Source: Daucus carota subsp. sativus
Lineage: Eukaryota; Streptophyta; Magnoliopsida; Apiales; Apiaceae
Direction: 5' to 3'
Assembly: GCF_001625215.2 (NCBI RefSeq)
Contig: NC_030387.2
Span: forward strand, 36,045,606 to 36,109,605
DNA: 64,000 bases
Made by a program: the position numbers and the translations under genes. Each line of letters begins with the position of its first letter. Position 1 is the stretch's first letter. Below the pieces are notes generated by a model. That model had not been told where the DNA came from, made no database searches, and worked only from the letters and a program-made list of their open reading frames with translations. Shown here piece by piece: positions 44,561-56,230 of the stretch.

Positions 44561-45113
44561 GGGTTAATTATCAAGTTAGTCACTGAACTGAACTTAATGT
44601 ATCAAGTTGGTCACTGAACTCAAAACGGTATCAAGATGGTCACTAAAATCACTATAAATATCAAACAAGTACCTTGAAATATGAGTTCAAGTAATAAAAA
44701 TATTATTCATAAAGTTTTATACATTATTTTTAAATATTACCACAACCAACTATAAGGTTATGACTTCTAGTATTTAAAATAATATATTTATATTTTATCA
44801 AGTTTATTTATTATTTATAATTTATTGTATAGTTATTTTCTTTGTTTTATTTAAAAATAAATAATAAATAAACTTGATAAAATCTAAATATATTATCATA
44901 AATATTAGAAGTCATAACCTTTTACTTGGTTTTGATAACATTCAAAAATAATGTGTAAAACTTTATAAATAATATTTTTATTATTTGAATTCATATTTAA
45001 GGTACTTATTTGACCTTTATGACCACTTCAGTGATCATCTTGATACCGTTTTGAGTTCAGTGACCAACTTGATACATTATGCCCACTTCAGTGACCAATT
45101 AGATAATTAACCC
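44561..45113. mobile_element. Fold-back element, nearly complete palindrome
   Basis: It starts gggttaattatcaagttagt and ends with the near-inverse agataattaaccc. Almost the whole 553 bp forms two arms (phrases cactgaactcaaaacggtat, taaaactttat, ataaacttgat) meeting near 44845. The flanking 9-mers tagttaaaa and tgatttaaa match only 6 of 9, so the target duplication is weak. Long-arm Mutator-like MITEs have this form. Confidence 0.75.
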
Positions 45114-45202
45114 TGATTTAAAGTAACTTATTTGATAAGCTGAGAATTTAAAATGTTGGGTAATTTTGACTTATAAATAATTTATGAGTTATTAAAAATA
45201 TA

Positions 45203-45440
45203 ATCCTCCGTTCCACCAGGAAGTTTACGTTCACTGTTTGCACGCATTCTGAGACTCTTGTGAAACACGTGAGACTCTTATGAAATATAGTTCAGTAACG
45301 TTTTTTTTGAATAAAAGTTTAAACGTCAAACTTCTTTTCAGGATTTTTTATAAAAAAAAACATTATTGAACTATGCTTTATAGGAACCTCAAAATGCGTG
45401 CCGAAAAGTTGCGTAAAGAATCTGGTGGGATGGAGGGAGT
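45203..45440. mobile_element. Stowaway-type MITE
   Basis: Left aatcctccgttccaccagga, right tctggtgggatggagggagt; inverted ends of mariner type around about 240 bp. Confidence 0.6.
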
Positions 45441-45929
45441 AATAGTAATAATAATAAAATTGATTTATGAGTAACTTATGATTTAGGAATAATTTTTATC
45501 AAAAAAAAGTTAAAAAAAATTTAGCTACTGAAAAAAGACTCTGACTTATTACACAAACAGACATTTTTCAGCTTAAAGCCAAAGATAGCTTAAAGGCCGG
45601 GTTTTAAGCCCAAGCAAACACCCTCTGTAATATGCATTGCTAACTTTGTTCACCTATTCTGTTTGTTGTGTCATTTGTGATATCTGTTTGTTGTGCGTCA
45701 TATGTGATTGAGTCTCCATGGAATCAAGATATAAATAAACAAATAATGAATCCCAAAAGTAGTGTAAGATCCACTTAAATTAATGAACTGTGCTTACACA
45801 CAACTGCATTCGTTAAAATAAGCTACTCTGGTCTATGGTACTCAAATTAAATGGACCGGAAAGATGTTAAATAAGCGACTGAAATAATGTGGTATAAAAA
45901 TATACATGGTTGAAGGAAGTTAAGTTATT

Positions 45930-46156
45930 GGGGGTGTTTGTTTTTGAGAAGCAGAAGCTGCTTCTGGTTTCTGCTTTTCTTAACTCGTTTGTGTAAAAAA
46001 GCAGAAGCACTTTTAAGAAGCTGAGAATGCTAGCTTCTCTCTCACAGCTTCTGCTTCTTTTCCAAACACTTTATTAACTTTTTTACTTCTCACTTCTAAT
46101 CCACTTCTTCACTTTAAGCACGGAATCACTTTTTTTAAGCTTGGCCAAACGGCCCC
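45930..46156. mobile_element. hAT-like MITE in the lectin kinase promoter
   Basis: Left gggggtgtttg, right caaacggcccc, with subterminal inverted agcagaagc and gcttctgct repeats. It ends about 95 bp before the TATA box of the lectin receptor kinase. Confidence 0.6.
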
Positions 46157-46250
46157 ATTGTTACCAATATTTTTAGTTGCACGACTCCTGACTTTTTCTG
46201 TGCAACTGTTATGAATCTTCCTCCAGAGTCCAGGCTACAAATTAATCTGA

Positions 46251-46260
46251 TATATATAAA
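46251..46260 (+). promoter_or_regulatory. TATA box of the lectin receptor kinase
   Basis: tatatataaa lies 71-80 bp upstream of the ATG at 46331. An in-frame upstream ATG at 46211 precedes this TATA box, so it should not be in the transcript. Confidence 0.65.
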
Positions 46261-46330
46261 CCTCAGCGTGCAAAGTGTCTTGATATACAAGATTATCTAT
46301 TCAGTATCAAGTCCTGCTCTCTACTCTATA

Positions 46331-48247
46331 ATGGAAATAGCTCTCAGTCTCTTCCTTTTCCTGTGCCTTTTAGGTGCTCAGAGTTCAACTGATTTTCAAA
46401 TACATCAGTTTGGTCCTGATGATGCTCATATTTTCTATCAAGGAGATGCAATAGCTTCTGTTGGAGCAGTTGAAATGATCAATAGGAGGACGTACCAGTC
46501 TCGTGTTGGTCGAGTCACATATGCAGGGCACGTGAGGATATGGGATTCTGACACTGGAAAGCTTTCAGATTTCACTTGTCATTTTACCTTTACCATTGAC
46601 ACGGCGTCTCTTCCCTTTTATGGTCATGGTCTTGCATTCTTTCTTGCTCCTGTTGGTTCTCAGATCCCTCTCAACTCAGCAGGGGGATTTCTAGGACTCT
46701 TTAACACGAGTAACAGTGACTCTGGAGATGGTATCGTCGCGGTTGAGTTTGACTCTTACGCGAATCCTGAGTGGGATCCTCCATATGAGCATGTAGGAAT
46801 CAACAACAACTCAATTAATTCATCAGTAATCACCACTTGGAATGCTTCATTGCATAGTGGAGATACTGCTGATGTGTGGGTTTTGTATAATTCTACTAAC
46901 AAAACGCTGTCTGTCTTTTGGTCCTACAAAGAAAATCTTGATTTTCAGAAAAATTCTAGTCTTTCTTATCAAATTGACCTCAGAGAGGTTCTACCCGAGG
47001 TCACCACTGTCGGATTTTCATCCTCTACAGGTCAGAATGGGGAACGAGCTATCCTTAAATCGTGGGAGTTCAGTTCATCTTTAAGTATAAAAAGGAGGGA
47101 CACAGAGCAGGGCAAAGTTATAGTGTCTACAACAGTGACTGTTGGGGTGTTTCTCTCTCTGACAACATTAATACTCTTTATGTTTAGGCGAAAACAAAGG
47201 GCAAGAAAAGCAGCCGAGAATTTGACGTCATTCACCGGTGACTTTGACAAAGCAGGACCTAGAAAATTTTCATACCAATCTCTCGCTGTTGCTACCAACA
47301 ACTTCTCAGCTGAGCGTAAGTTAGGCCAGGGAGGCTTTGGCTGTGTTTACAAGGGATACCTCACGGATCTTCATATACCAATTGCTGTGAAAAAGATTTC
47401 AAGGGGATCTAGACAGGGCAAAAAAGAATATTTAACTGAGATCAAAATTATTAGCAGGTTAAGACATCGAAATATAGTTCAGCTCATAGGTTGGTGCCAT
47501 GATCAGGGTCAGTTCTTACTTGCTTATGAATTCATGCCAAATGGAAGCCTTGACGTTCACCTTTTTGGCAATAAGAGTTCTCTTGTCTGGCCTGTTAGAT
47601 ACAAGATAACACTTGGTCTTGCATCTGCTTTGCTCTATCTTCACGAGGAGTGTGAGCAATCTGTGGTGCATCGAGACATCAAATCCAGCAATATAATGCT
47701 GGATTTAAACTTCAACCTCAAGCTTGGAGATTTTGGCTTAGCTAGACTTATGGACAACGAGCTAGGGCTTCAGACGACCGGGTTGGCTGGAACTTTTGGT
47801 TACTTGGCACCAGAATATATAAGCAGTGGCAGAGCTAGTAAAGAGTCAGACATCTATAGCTTTGGTGTAGTTATTTTAGAAATTGTTACCGGAAGAAGGT
47901 CTAGGGATATACTCAAGAATGGAGAAAACGAATGGGGATTGTTGGAGTGGGTTTGGAATATATATGGAAGTTCAGGACTTCTTTCAGCTGTGGATGGAAG
48001 ATTAAATTCTGAGTTTGACGCGGCACAAGTGGAGTGTTTGATTGTTGTAGGACTATGGTGTGCTCATCCTGACCGGAATATGAGGCCATCAATTAGGCAG
48101 GCAATCCAAGTACTTAACTTTGAGGGGGAGATGCCAAGTCTTCCTACAACGATGCCCGTTGCCATTTATCATGCACCCTTAAATGTACCGGTGGCTAGCT
48201 CTACTAAAGCTTCTATTACTTGCACAAGCATTGATGTCGGGCGTTAA
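46331..48247 (+). CDS. L-type lectin-domain receptor kinase (LecRK, clade IX-like)
   Basis: 638 residues in one exon. A signal peptide covers about 1-19 (MEIALSLFLFLCLLGAQSS). The legume-lectin domain (about 20-255) has YGHGLAFFLAPVG and VAVEFDSYANPEWDPP, including the acidic metal-binding stretch, then HVGINNNS. The membrane helix is at about 263-285, followed by basic FRRKQRARK. The juxtamembrane AGPRKFSYQ leads into a kinase with GQGGFG near 333, [13 protein letters not shown] near 447-454 and DFGLA near 467, so all catalytic motifs are present. LecRKs are plasma-membrane receptors tied to extracellular nucleotide or pathogen sensing; clade IX members are linked to oomycete resistance in other plants. 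Intronless as usual. A decayed relative follows at 49752. Confidence 0.94.
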   Translation: MEIALSLFLFLCLLGAQSSTDFQIHQFGPDDAHIFYQGDAIASVGAVEMINRRTYQSRVGRVTYAGHVRIWDSDTGKLSDFTCHFTFTIDTASLPFYGHGLAFFLAPVGSQIPLNSAGGFLGLFNTSNSDSGDGIVAVEFDSYANPEWDPPYEHVGINNNSINSSVITTWNASLHSGDTADVWVLYNSTNKTLSVFWSYKENLDFQKNSSLSYQIDLREVLPEVTTVGFSSSTGQNGERAILKSWEFSSSLSIKRRDTEQGKVIVSTTVTVGVFLSLTTLILFMFRRKQRARKAAENLTSFTGDFDKAGPRKFSYQSLAVATNNFSAERKLGQGGFGCVYKGYLTDLHIPIAVKKISRGSRQGKKEYLTEIKIISRLRHRNIVQLIGWCHDQGQFLLAYEFMPNGSLDVHLFGNKSSLVWPVRYKITLGLASALLYLHEECEQSVVHRDIKSSNIMLDLNFNLKLGDFGLARLMDNELGLQTTGLAGTFGYLAPEYISSGRASKESDIYSFGVVILEIVTGRRSRDILKNGENEWGLLEWVWNIYGSSGLLSAVDGRLNSEFDAAQVECLIVVGLWCAHPDRNMRPSIRQAIQVLNFEGEMPSLPTTMPVAIYHAPLNVPVASSTKASITCTSIDVGR

Positions 48248-49189
48248 CAAATTAGTATGCAGATAGGCTTTGAGAGACAATTCCCCGCGGGGAACTCCTC
48301 CCGTGTCTAGATCAAGTTTGTTTTCTTTCACCTTCATGAAATGCTGGCTGATTAAATATATATTCTGCACAGGTGCTTGTGAGTTGTGTGTGTGTGTCTG
48401 CATGTATGTGTATCAGTTTATTCATATATGAATATTGTACTGCAAACTGTGTGCTTGTTGTCCTTAAAAGTATTCATATATTGGTTCAATTTTGAAACGA
48501 GCGATTAATTTGATTTTGATATTTATCCTGAAGTCATTACATGTTTCTTCTCACTTGGTTGGCGCCTCTTTATTTCGAGTTGTAAAACTAGCTGCAAGGA
48601 GCTTAGTAGCCCTTGTGATTCGCATGTTCAATTAATATCTTCTGCAGAATATTTTCAACTTATATCCGTTGCGTGTCACAGCTACATCGCGAGAATGGTT
48701 ACTTTCACATACGAATTTAATAATATCTGTATATGATGCATCTGATGGCCCATTCTACTCATCTATTGGTATTTTAAACCATTTAATATATAATATAAAA
48801 TTAGATAAATTGACATGTAGAAATACAACGGTACAAACCAGTTAATTAGGTTATACATAGTTTCCTCACCATTTCGTGTATGAAAATTTTACTAGTCAAA
48901 CCATTTAATATATAATATTAAATTAGGTAAATTGACACGTAGAGATACAACTTTAATTATGTTATACGTAGTTTCCTCACTATTTCATGTATGAATATTT
49001 TATTAGTCAACTTCTAATATGTGTATACAGAATTATTTATTTATTTAAACAAAAAGAAACATCTGAAAATATAATATAACATCCATGAAAATCCTTTGTT
49101 TAACAAGTCTGTGGAGAACTAATACTTGGTGTATCTTTATCTTATAACAGTAAATTTTATTTTATTTTGTTTTAAAAGAGTGACTATTC
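48248..49189. other. 3' flank of the lectin kinase with a tandem duplication
   Basis: About 48781-48902 and 48903-49013 are tandem copies (phrases ccatttaatatataatat, aattgacacgtag, tagtttcctcac, ttattagtca). No gene. Confidence 0.7.
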
Positions 49190-49392
49190 ACAGAGTTTCA
49201 CTTTGGCAACCGCAGGAGTACAGTACTGTTGTAACCATAGTAGTGCTGCTTTCTTTAATATATTGCTCATTATGGTTTGATTTTAGCAAAGAACGCGGGC
49301 TGCAAATAAATAAGCAGAAGAAGCACGCATCTCACCATTTAAAATCATTCAGTGATGACCATGAAAGAGCAGGGCCTTTTAATCTCTGGTAA
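49190..49392 (+). pseudogene. Relic of a lectin receptor kinase (membrane and juxtamembrane part only)
   Basis: The plus-strand translation contains VVTIVVLLSLIYCSLWF, then a charged stretch and FSDDHERAGPFNL. These line up with the membrane helix and juxtamembrane AGPRKFSYQ segment of the neighbouring LecRKs (ISDDLERAGPRKFSYQ in the broken copy). Lectin and kinase domains are absent. It shows that the locus once held a third copy. Confidence 0.6.
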
Positions 49393-49751
49393 CTTGACAA
49401 AAGGGATAGGATAAACAGATCATGGATTTGGCAACCATGGTAATAGTTATAATAACAACTGTGGTAACTTGACATGATCAAACCATGGAATATTTGGCCG
49501 ACCTATGTTATACAGAGTACAAGAATCAATTTTCTTTTTCACTGAAAGACTAATCAACAAGGCTACATCTATATTGCTTATCAGTTAATATGAAATTAGA
49601 GAAAATGGACAGGGGGGAAGTTGAGTCTTCGGGTATCGTATAGGTCATTCTTTACATTTTTACAACATTTTCGCAACAATTTCCTTATAATATGCACTGT
49701 AGTACTGGTTTCATGTTATATAGAATAATCTCAACCTTAAACTCTGTACTC

Positions 49752-51929
49752 ATGGCAATAGCTCTCAGTCTCTTATGTTTCTTGTGCCTTGTAGCCGTAA
49801 ATAGTTCTCTTTATTTTCAGGTATCTCATTTTAGTCGTCAGAGAACCGACATAATTAATTATCAAGGAGATGCTGTGGGAGCAGGTGAACAGGCTGAGTT
49901 GATCAACAAGGACAATCTCAATACACGCAAGACGCGTGTTGGCCGAGTCATTTATGCTGATCCTGTCCAGATATGGGATTCTGACTCGGGGAAACTTACA
50001 GATTTTACTTCTCATTTCACTTTTACCATTGACACCCAATCCAGAGCCAAATATGGTCATGGTCAGGGGCGGATCTAGGAAGAGGCACGGGGGTACACGT
50101 GCCCCCCCTAAAATTTTTTTTTACATTTTTTCACCATTCTAAATTTTACAAAATTATAGAAGTGCCCCCCCCAAATTTTGAAAATATATAGGTGTTTTCC
50201 TGAAAATTTGCTTGGTGCCCCCCTAAGATTATGGGTCTAGATCCGCCCCTGGTCATGGTATTGCATTCTTTCTGGCTCCTGTTGGCTACCAGATCCCTCC
50301 CAACTCAGTACCTGGATACTTAGGTCTCTTTAACGCGACTAGACCTGTTCCTTCTGGAAATCAGATTGTTGAGGTCGAGTTTGACTCTTACGTCAATGAA
50401 GACTGGGATCCTCCGTATGAGCATGTGGGAATCAACATTGACTCAATTATCTCAGCTCAGACCGCTCCTTGGGACGCTTCATTGCATAGTGGAGATACTG
50501 CTGATGTGTGGGTTATGTATAATGCTATTACCAAAAATTTGTCAGTCTTTTGGTCCTACAAGCAAAACCCCAGTTTTCAGATGAATTCCAGTCTATCAAA
50601 TTGACCTCAAGGATGTTCTACCTGAGGTCACTAGTATCGGATTTTCAGCCTCTATAGGTTATATGGCTCAGCAAACTTTTCTAAAATCTTGGGAGTTCAG
50701 TTCAACTTTATCTGAAAAAGATTCAAGTAACAGAGACAAGAAGGTTATATTTATAGTGTCCACAACAGTGTGCACCGTGGTGTTGCTCTCTCTAACTGTA
50801 TCACTCGCTATAGTTTGTAGGCGAAGACGGACTACTAGAAAAGCAGCAGAAGCAGCCCAAATGACATCAATCAGTGATGACCTTGAAAGAGCAGGGCCCA
50901 GAAAATTTTCCTACCAGGCTCTTGCTGTTGCTACTTACAATTTCTCAGATGAGCGAAAGCTAGGCGAGGGAGGTTTTGGCTGTGTCTACAAGGGATATCT
51001 CATAGACCTTGATCTACCAATTGCTGTTAAAAAGATATCAAGGAGCTCCAGACAAGGTAAGAAAGAGTATGTAACCGAGGTCAAGATTATTAGTATGTTG
51101 AGGCATCGCAATTTAGTCCAGCTCATAGGTTGGTGCCATGAAAAGAGTCAGTTCCTCCTTGCTTATGAATTCATGCCAAACCGAAGCCTTGATGTTCACC
51201 TATTTGGCGACAGGAGTTCTCTTGTTTGGCCAGTTAGATTCAAGATAACAATAGGACTTGCATCTGCTTTACTCTATCTTCACGAGGATTGTGAGCAGTG
51301 TGTACGTGGTGCATCGAGACATCAAGTCCAGCAATATAATGCTGGACTCAAACTTTAATACCAAGCTTGGAGATTTTGGCTTAGCTAAAGTTATGGACCA
51401 CGAGCTCGGTCACCAGACATCCGTGTTGGCTGGAACTTTCGGTTACATGGCGCCAGAATATGTATACAGCGGCAGAGCTAGTAAAGAGTCTGATATTTAT
51501 AGCTTTGGTGTAGTTCTATTGGAAATTGTTACAGGAAGAAGGTCAGGGGGATAGACTGCATGTTGGCCAATCTGAAAAGGGACTGGTCGAGTGGGTTTGG
51601 GATCAGTATGGAAGTGCCAGCTTCTTTCAGCTGTGGATGGAAGATTAAATTCTGAGTTTGACGCGGCACAAGCTGAGTGTTTGATCATTGTTGGACTATG
51701 GTGTGCTCACCCTGACCCCAATTTGAGGCCATTGATCAGGCAGGCAATTGAAGTGCTTAACTTTGAGGTGGCAATGCCAAGTCTTCCCACAACTATGCCG
51801 CTTTCTGTTTATCATGCACCCTTTAGTACCGTGACCGCGGTTAGCTCTTCACCAGCAGCAAGCTCAACAAGCGCGGCCAGCTCTAGTCAGGCTACTATTT
51901 CTTACACAAGCAAGAATTTTGGGCGTTAA
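49752..51929 (+). pseudogene. Broken L-type lectin receptor kinase, paralogue of the gene at 46331
   Basis: Start MAIALSLLCFLCLV at 49752 and end at 51929, alignable along its length to the intact neighbour. The lesions I can see are: a 188-bp hAT MITE in the lectin domain (50064-50251); a 5-nt deletion near 50598 (agtct/atcaaattg where the intact gene has five extra bases); a 4-nt insertion near 51303 just before HRD; a 1-nt gain in the G-run near 51546; and a 1-nt loss near 51619. The kinase motifs [19 protein letters not shown] and APEY remain readable in different frames. No single frame could give a full receptor; a truncated secreted lectin or a short kinase piece would be the most it could make. 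Confidence 0.92.
50064..50251. mobile_element. hAT MITE inserted in the lectin kinase pseudogene
   Basis: The ends caggggcggatctag and ctagatccgcccctg are exact inverses. The 8-mer gtcatggt flanks it on both sides (50056-50063, 50252-50259). Interior C-runs (gtgccccccctaa type) recur inverted. 188 bp, non-coding. Confidence 0.93.
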
Positions 51930-54063
51930 AACATGTATACTTAGAACTCCCTGCAGTGGCAAGCTCCTTCGATGTCTAGATATAATTTCTTTTTATGCTC
52001 GTTCATGAATTGTTATCTGCTGAACAGATATTCTGTATGGTAGATTTGCGTATTCGGTCAGCTGTGGCGATTAATAATAAGATGTCTCGTTATTGTTTTC
52101 ATTAAATTATATAAGATCTCCTTAATTGTCCTTGACACTTAAATATTTTTGATAAAATGCTGTAATGTAATGTATTTGCTGAATAATATAAGATTATTTC
52201 TCGCACCTTCGTTTTAGACATAATTTGTAATAACCACTAGATGCAGAGATTAATCGTGATTTTCATGAATTTGTAAGAACTAAGAGGGGAACGAGTAACG
52301 ACAGCGGGAAAAGAAGGAATCCACAAAGGCGGGACCGCATTCTTCTCAGACTCAGGTAAAATATGCAAGTTCCATTTCGCTGAATGTTAGTACTAGTAGA
52401 TTACTATAATTTGTATGTTAAGGTATAATCCATTATGCATTATGTATTTGCTTAATTACTTAATTTAAATTTTTGGTCTACTGAATATCCTTAACCATTA
52501 CTAAGCTATTGTGCAGTATGTCACATTGTCACTGTTACCCGAATAATTAAGCAGTCACTGGCTTAGGAGTCTGTTGGTATTATATACAATGCATAAACAT
52601 CATTAGCGGACAATTATATAGCTCCTTTGGATTAGTCTCTTGCTGATACATATTTCCTTGCAAGTGCCTGTAATAACACACTTTTTCTATATCACTTAAT
52701 TTTCTATGAAACCATCAAAATTGTTCCTTCCCTAACGAGTTAACTTTTCCCCGTCAAATTTAACAAACTTTAACCTTTATTGAATCTAAGAACAAGCCTA
52801 AAACATTAATAATAGAATTTTAGTTTCCTATTTATCGAAAATAAGTTTATCAAAAAATATTTAACATACAGATAAAATTTGTCAAAAGTAACTTAGATAT
52901 ATGTTTAATAGTAAAAATAACTTACAAATATATATTAAATATATATGTTTAATAGCAAAAAGAACCATTTTTTATAAAATATTTATTATTATTTTAATAC
53001 AATTAATTTTAAAATAAAAATGTTTAAAATTAACGTGCAGCAGCATAAATCTTAGATGATTAGTTTTCCCCAAGAAAGCTAATAGAAATTGGGACAATTG
53101 TGACAGGAGAAGACACTTATATATCAGATAGTTATATGAAATGCTAACAAGGATTTAACTAACATGTTTATATGAGTCGGACACACAATTGTAGATTGTG
53201 CACTAATTCGGATATTCACAAAAACAACCTCTTTACTCTCAGAATAAATATGTTCGGTTTGGTTTATATGAGTCGGACATCCGATGAATTCTATCACTTC
53301 ATATTAATGATAAAGGTCGTATATCCTGCAAAACTCTTAGTCTGTGTGCATTTGGATGGAAGGGAAGGAGGGAGAATGAAATGGAATTTAACTATGAATT
53401 GGGGGTGATTAGAGAAATTGTCTATAATTTTCATTCATTCAACTACTTGAACTACAAACTTAACCCACATGTTACGAAAGGAATGTCCATTCCATTTGTT
53501 CATCATGTTTCCTTATCATCTTCTTCATGAAAAGTTTGAACTCACTCATGTTTAATCATTATTGTCTCATACTTCTTTCTTTCTCCGTAAAACTTCTCTA
53601 TATATTTTCATTCCATTTTCCTCTCATTCCATTTCATCCAAGTGAACGCAATTTTAAAAATGTTAACAATCCATCAAATATTCTATATCAAAAGTAAAAT
53701 TTAAATATAAAATTTTCTTAGAATAATTTCATATTTTCACCTGATAATGGAGCTAAACATGACCTAAATTTGTATGCACCACAATATTCTGAATATAATT
53801 AATTCAAATCTTTTTTTCAAGATAAAATCTTTTTTAACAAAAATAATTTTATTAATATAAGCTAATTGAAATAAATAAAATAATTTCTAAAATTAAGATT
53901 TGTAATTTATTATTTATGAATTCGGGAGGGAATTCAATAAAAATTATTTAGCATTAGTTAATACAGGATATTATGATTTCCTTAAACGTATAAACAACCA
54001 TATGAAAATGTGGGTTTCTTTTCTGTTAAACGAAAACGGGGGAAGTTGTTTAAGTATTTGTAA
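51930..54063. other. Intergenic DNA with one probable MITE
   Basis: About 53345-53650 has inverted ends (tgtgtgcatttggatgga and ttcatccaagtgaacgca) of a hAT-type MITE; the short frame at 53172-53408 overlaps it and is not a gene. The rest is AT-rich without recognised content. Confidence 0.5.
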
Positions 54064-54072
54064 TAAAAATAT

Positions 54073-54761
54073 GAGTTAATTGCAATTGGCACCCCTTTGG
54101 TTTCGGCTTATTGTACATTGCATTTAATAGTTTTGGAAAATACACTTTGCAGCCCCAGACTTTTAAACCGTAGACACTTTGCACCCTTTCCGTTAAATTC
54201 TGCCGTTACCGTTAACTTTTGCATGGGCATTTTGGGAAATTTAATTATATTTAATTAAAATCAGATCTTTATTTAAATTTTTTGACCATCTAAACGATAT
54301 TTTTCGGAAAAATTTAAAGAACGAAAGTTGTAGAGAATAAAAAGATCTTTTTAGAAAAATAAGGTTCAAAATTTAAATAAGTATTTAAAAATGATTGTTC
54401 ATTTTTACAAGATTGCTAATTTTTGAATTTTTTAAAAATGATTATAAAAAGAATTACGAAAATATTGAACTTTATAGTTCTAAGAAGATCTTTTTATTCT
54501 CTACAACTTTCATTCTTTAAGTTTTTCCAAAAAATATCGTTTAGATGGTCAAAAAATTTAAATAAAAGTCTGATTTTAATTAAATATAATTTAATTTCCC
54601 AAAATGCCCCTGCAAAAGTTAACCGTAACGGCAGAATTTAACGAAAAGGGTGCAAAGTGTCTACGGTTTAAAAGTCTGGGGATGCAAAGTGTATTTTCTA
54701 AAACTATTAGGTGCAATGTGCAATAAGCCGAAACCAAAGGGGTGCTGATTGCAATTAACTC
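54073..54761. mobile_element. Mutator-like palindromic element with perfect 9-bp target duplication
   Basis: It starts gagttaattgca and ends tgcaattaactc. The two halves are inverted copies for most of the 689 bp (phrases cacccctttggtttcggctta, ctttgcaccctttccgtt, aaacgatattttt). Identical 9-mers taaaaatat flank it (54064-54072 and 54762-54770). A single arm of the same family sits inside the element at 9084-10312 (about 9900-10160). No transposase. Confidence 0.9.
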
Positions 54762-54966
54762 TAAAAATATTTGGATACATAAAAATCGAAAATTAAACCA
54801 CATTTATTTCACGGGCTCAAATTAGGATCAAGTTACATGGGCCGAGAGTGAAGTAAGCCCGGGATTCGTTTCACAGGTTCAAAAAAAAGACCCAAGCAAC
54901 AGTGAAGAATAAACAAAATCGGCGGAGAGCTGAAAACAAAACCCTGGTTACATTTTGACAAGAGAA

Positions 54967-55430
54967 ATGGCTTGGCGAAGCGCATCCAGGTCTCTGTTTT
55001 CCACCGCCAGAATTTCAATTTCTCGCTCCTCATCTTCTTCTCTACCGCGCCTTCGTTCGCAGCCCCATCTAATCGGCCAGCGCATCAACACTCGCCGCCT
55101 TCTATCAACTTCAAACCTAGGGTAAGTAAATGCTCTATTCATCTCTTATGCTTTTTCAAAATTGTATATCAGTAGTCATAGCTTTGCTGATTAGCTGCCT
55201 TTTGTTGTAATTTGTCGTAACAGCGCAATTGGATGCACTCAATCGTTGTTGCCACTCCACAGTGTGGTTGCTGCTACTCGTTTGACCTCTCATATCTCGG
55301 TCGAGGCTCGTGCCTGGTGTGAGCTTACTCAGGGTAATTATTCACGTTTTTGCCTCCGTAACCTGCATTTTGTTTTAATATAGTTATTTGGATGTTGTGT
55401 TGTATAGGACTCAGGACTGTGGTTGTTTGA
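54967..55430 (+). CDS. Small organelle-targeted protein, NUCLEAR FUSION DEFECTIVE 6-like, three exons
   Basis: Exons 54967-55121, 55224-55333 and 55408-55430 join with GT-AG introns (donors GG/GTAAGT and CAGG/GTAATT, acceptors AACAG/CGC and TATAG/GAC) into 95 residues. The N-terminus MAWRSASRSLFSTARISISR is Arg/Ser-rich with no acidic residue, a mitochondrial or plastid presequence. Exon 2 encodes GCTQSLLPLHSVVAATRLTS, then HISVEARAWCELTQG, the conserved core of NFD6-like plant proteins. Mutants of NFD6 in Arabidopsis fail in nuclear fusion during female gametophyte development; the biochemical role is unknown. The last exon is short (GLRTVVV), and other ends by alternative splicing are common in this family. 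Exon 3 is the least certain part. Confidence 0.82.
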
Positions 55431-56180
55431 TTCAGTCTGTTGTGATTTTCGAGATTCAGTTTAAGTTTATAATTTTTGGGTGATTGTGCAGTATATTGTT
55501 TGGTTTGGGTGGACAGAATGCAACGAGAAAGGAATGTAATGAAAGATGTGAAGTAAAATTAAAGGTAAAATGAAATTTTGTAAGATGAAAGAGTGTAAAG
55601 AGAATAGTCTAGCAAAATCTACTACCATCTTCAGCCCTTAAGGTTGTAAAGAAAAATGAGTAGGAATGGGAGGGGTGTTCAATCTTAGGGCGAGTTTTAT
55701 GTTGAAACAGTTGGGGAATGAGTTGGAGGAATGTATGATTATTTATGACACCAAGGATCATCCAATGATCACAACCGGTTAAAGGAATTCGTGAGGGAAG
55801 TGTTCTGGTGTTGTATAAGGTCAGTTGTTTCATCAACATAGATGAAACTCCTCGATACTCACTTTTCACCGGCTACTCTAGTATTTTAGGCATTTTCAAT
55901 TAATTTGTAATGTCAGACATGTTGTATAATTAATGAATCTCTATGTTTCTAACAATTTGTATGGATTTATAATACCATGTGAATTTATGTGATTTCGTAT
56001 GAACTTATTTGAATTTGTATGCATTTATGTGAGTTTAAGTGAAATTTTTGTGATTTTGTACAAAATTATTTCAATTTGTATGCATTTATGTGAATTTGTA
56101 TGCAGTTATTTGAATTTGTATGATTTTATTTGGATTTTTATGATTTTATTTGAATTTATATGAATTTGTATGGATTTGTA

Positions 56181-56230
<50 letters not shown>

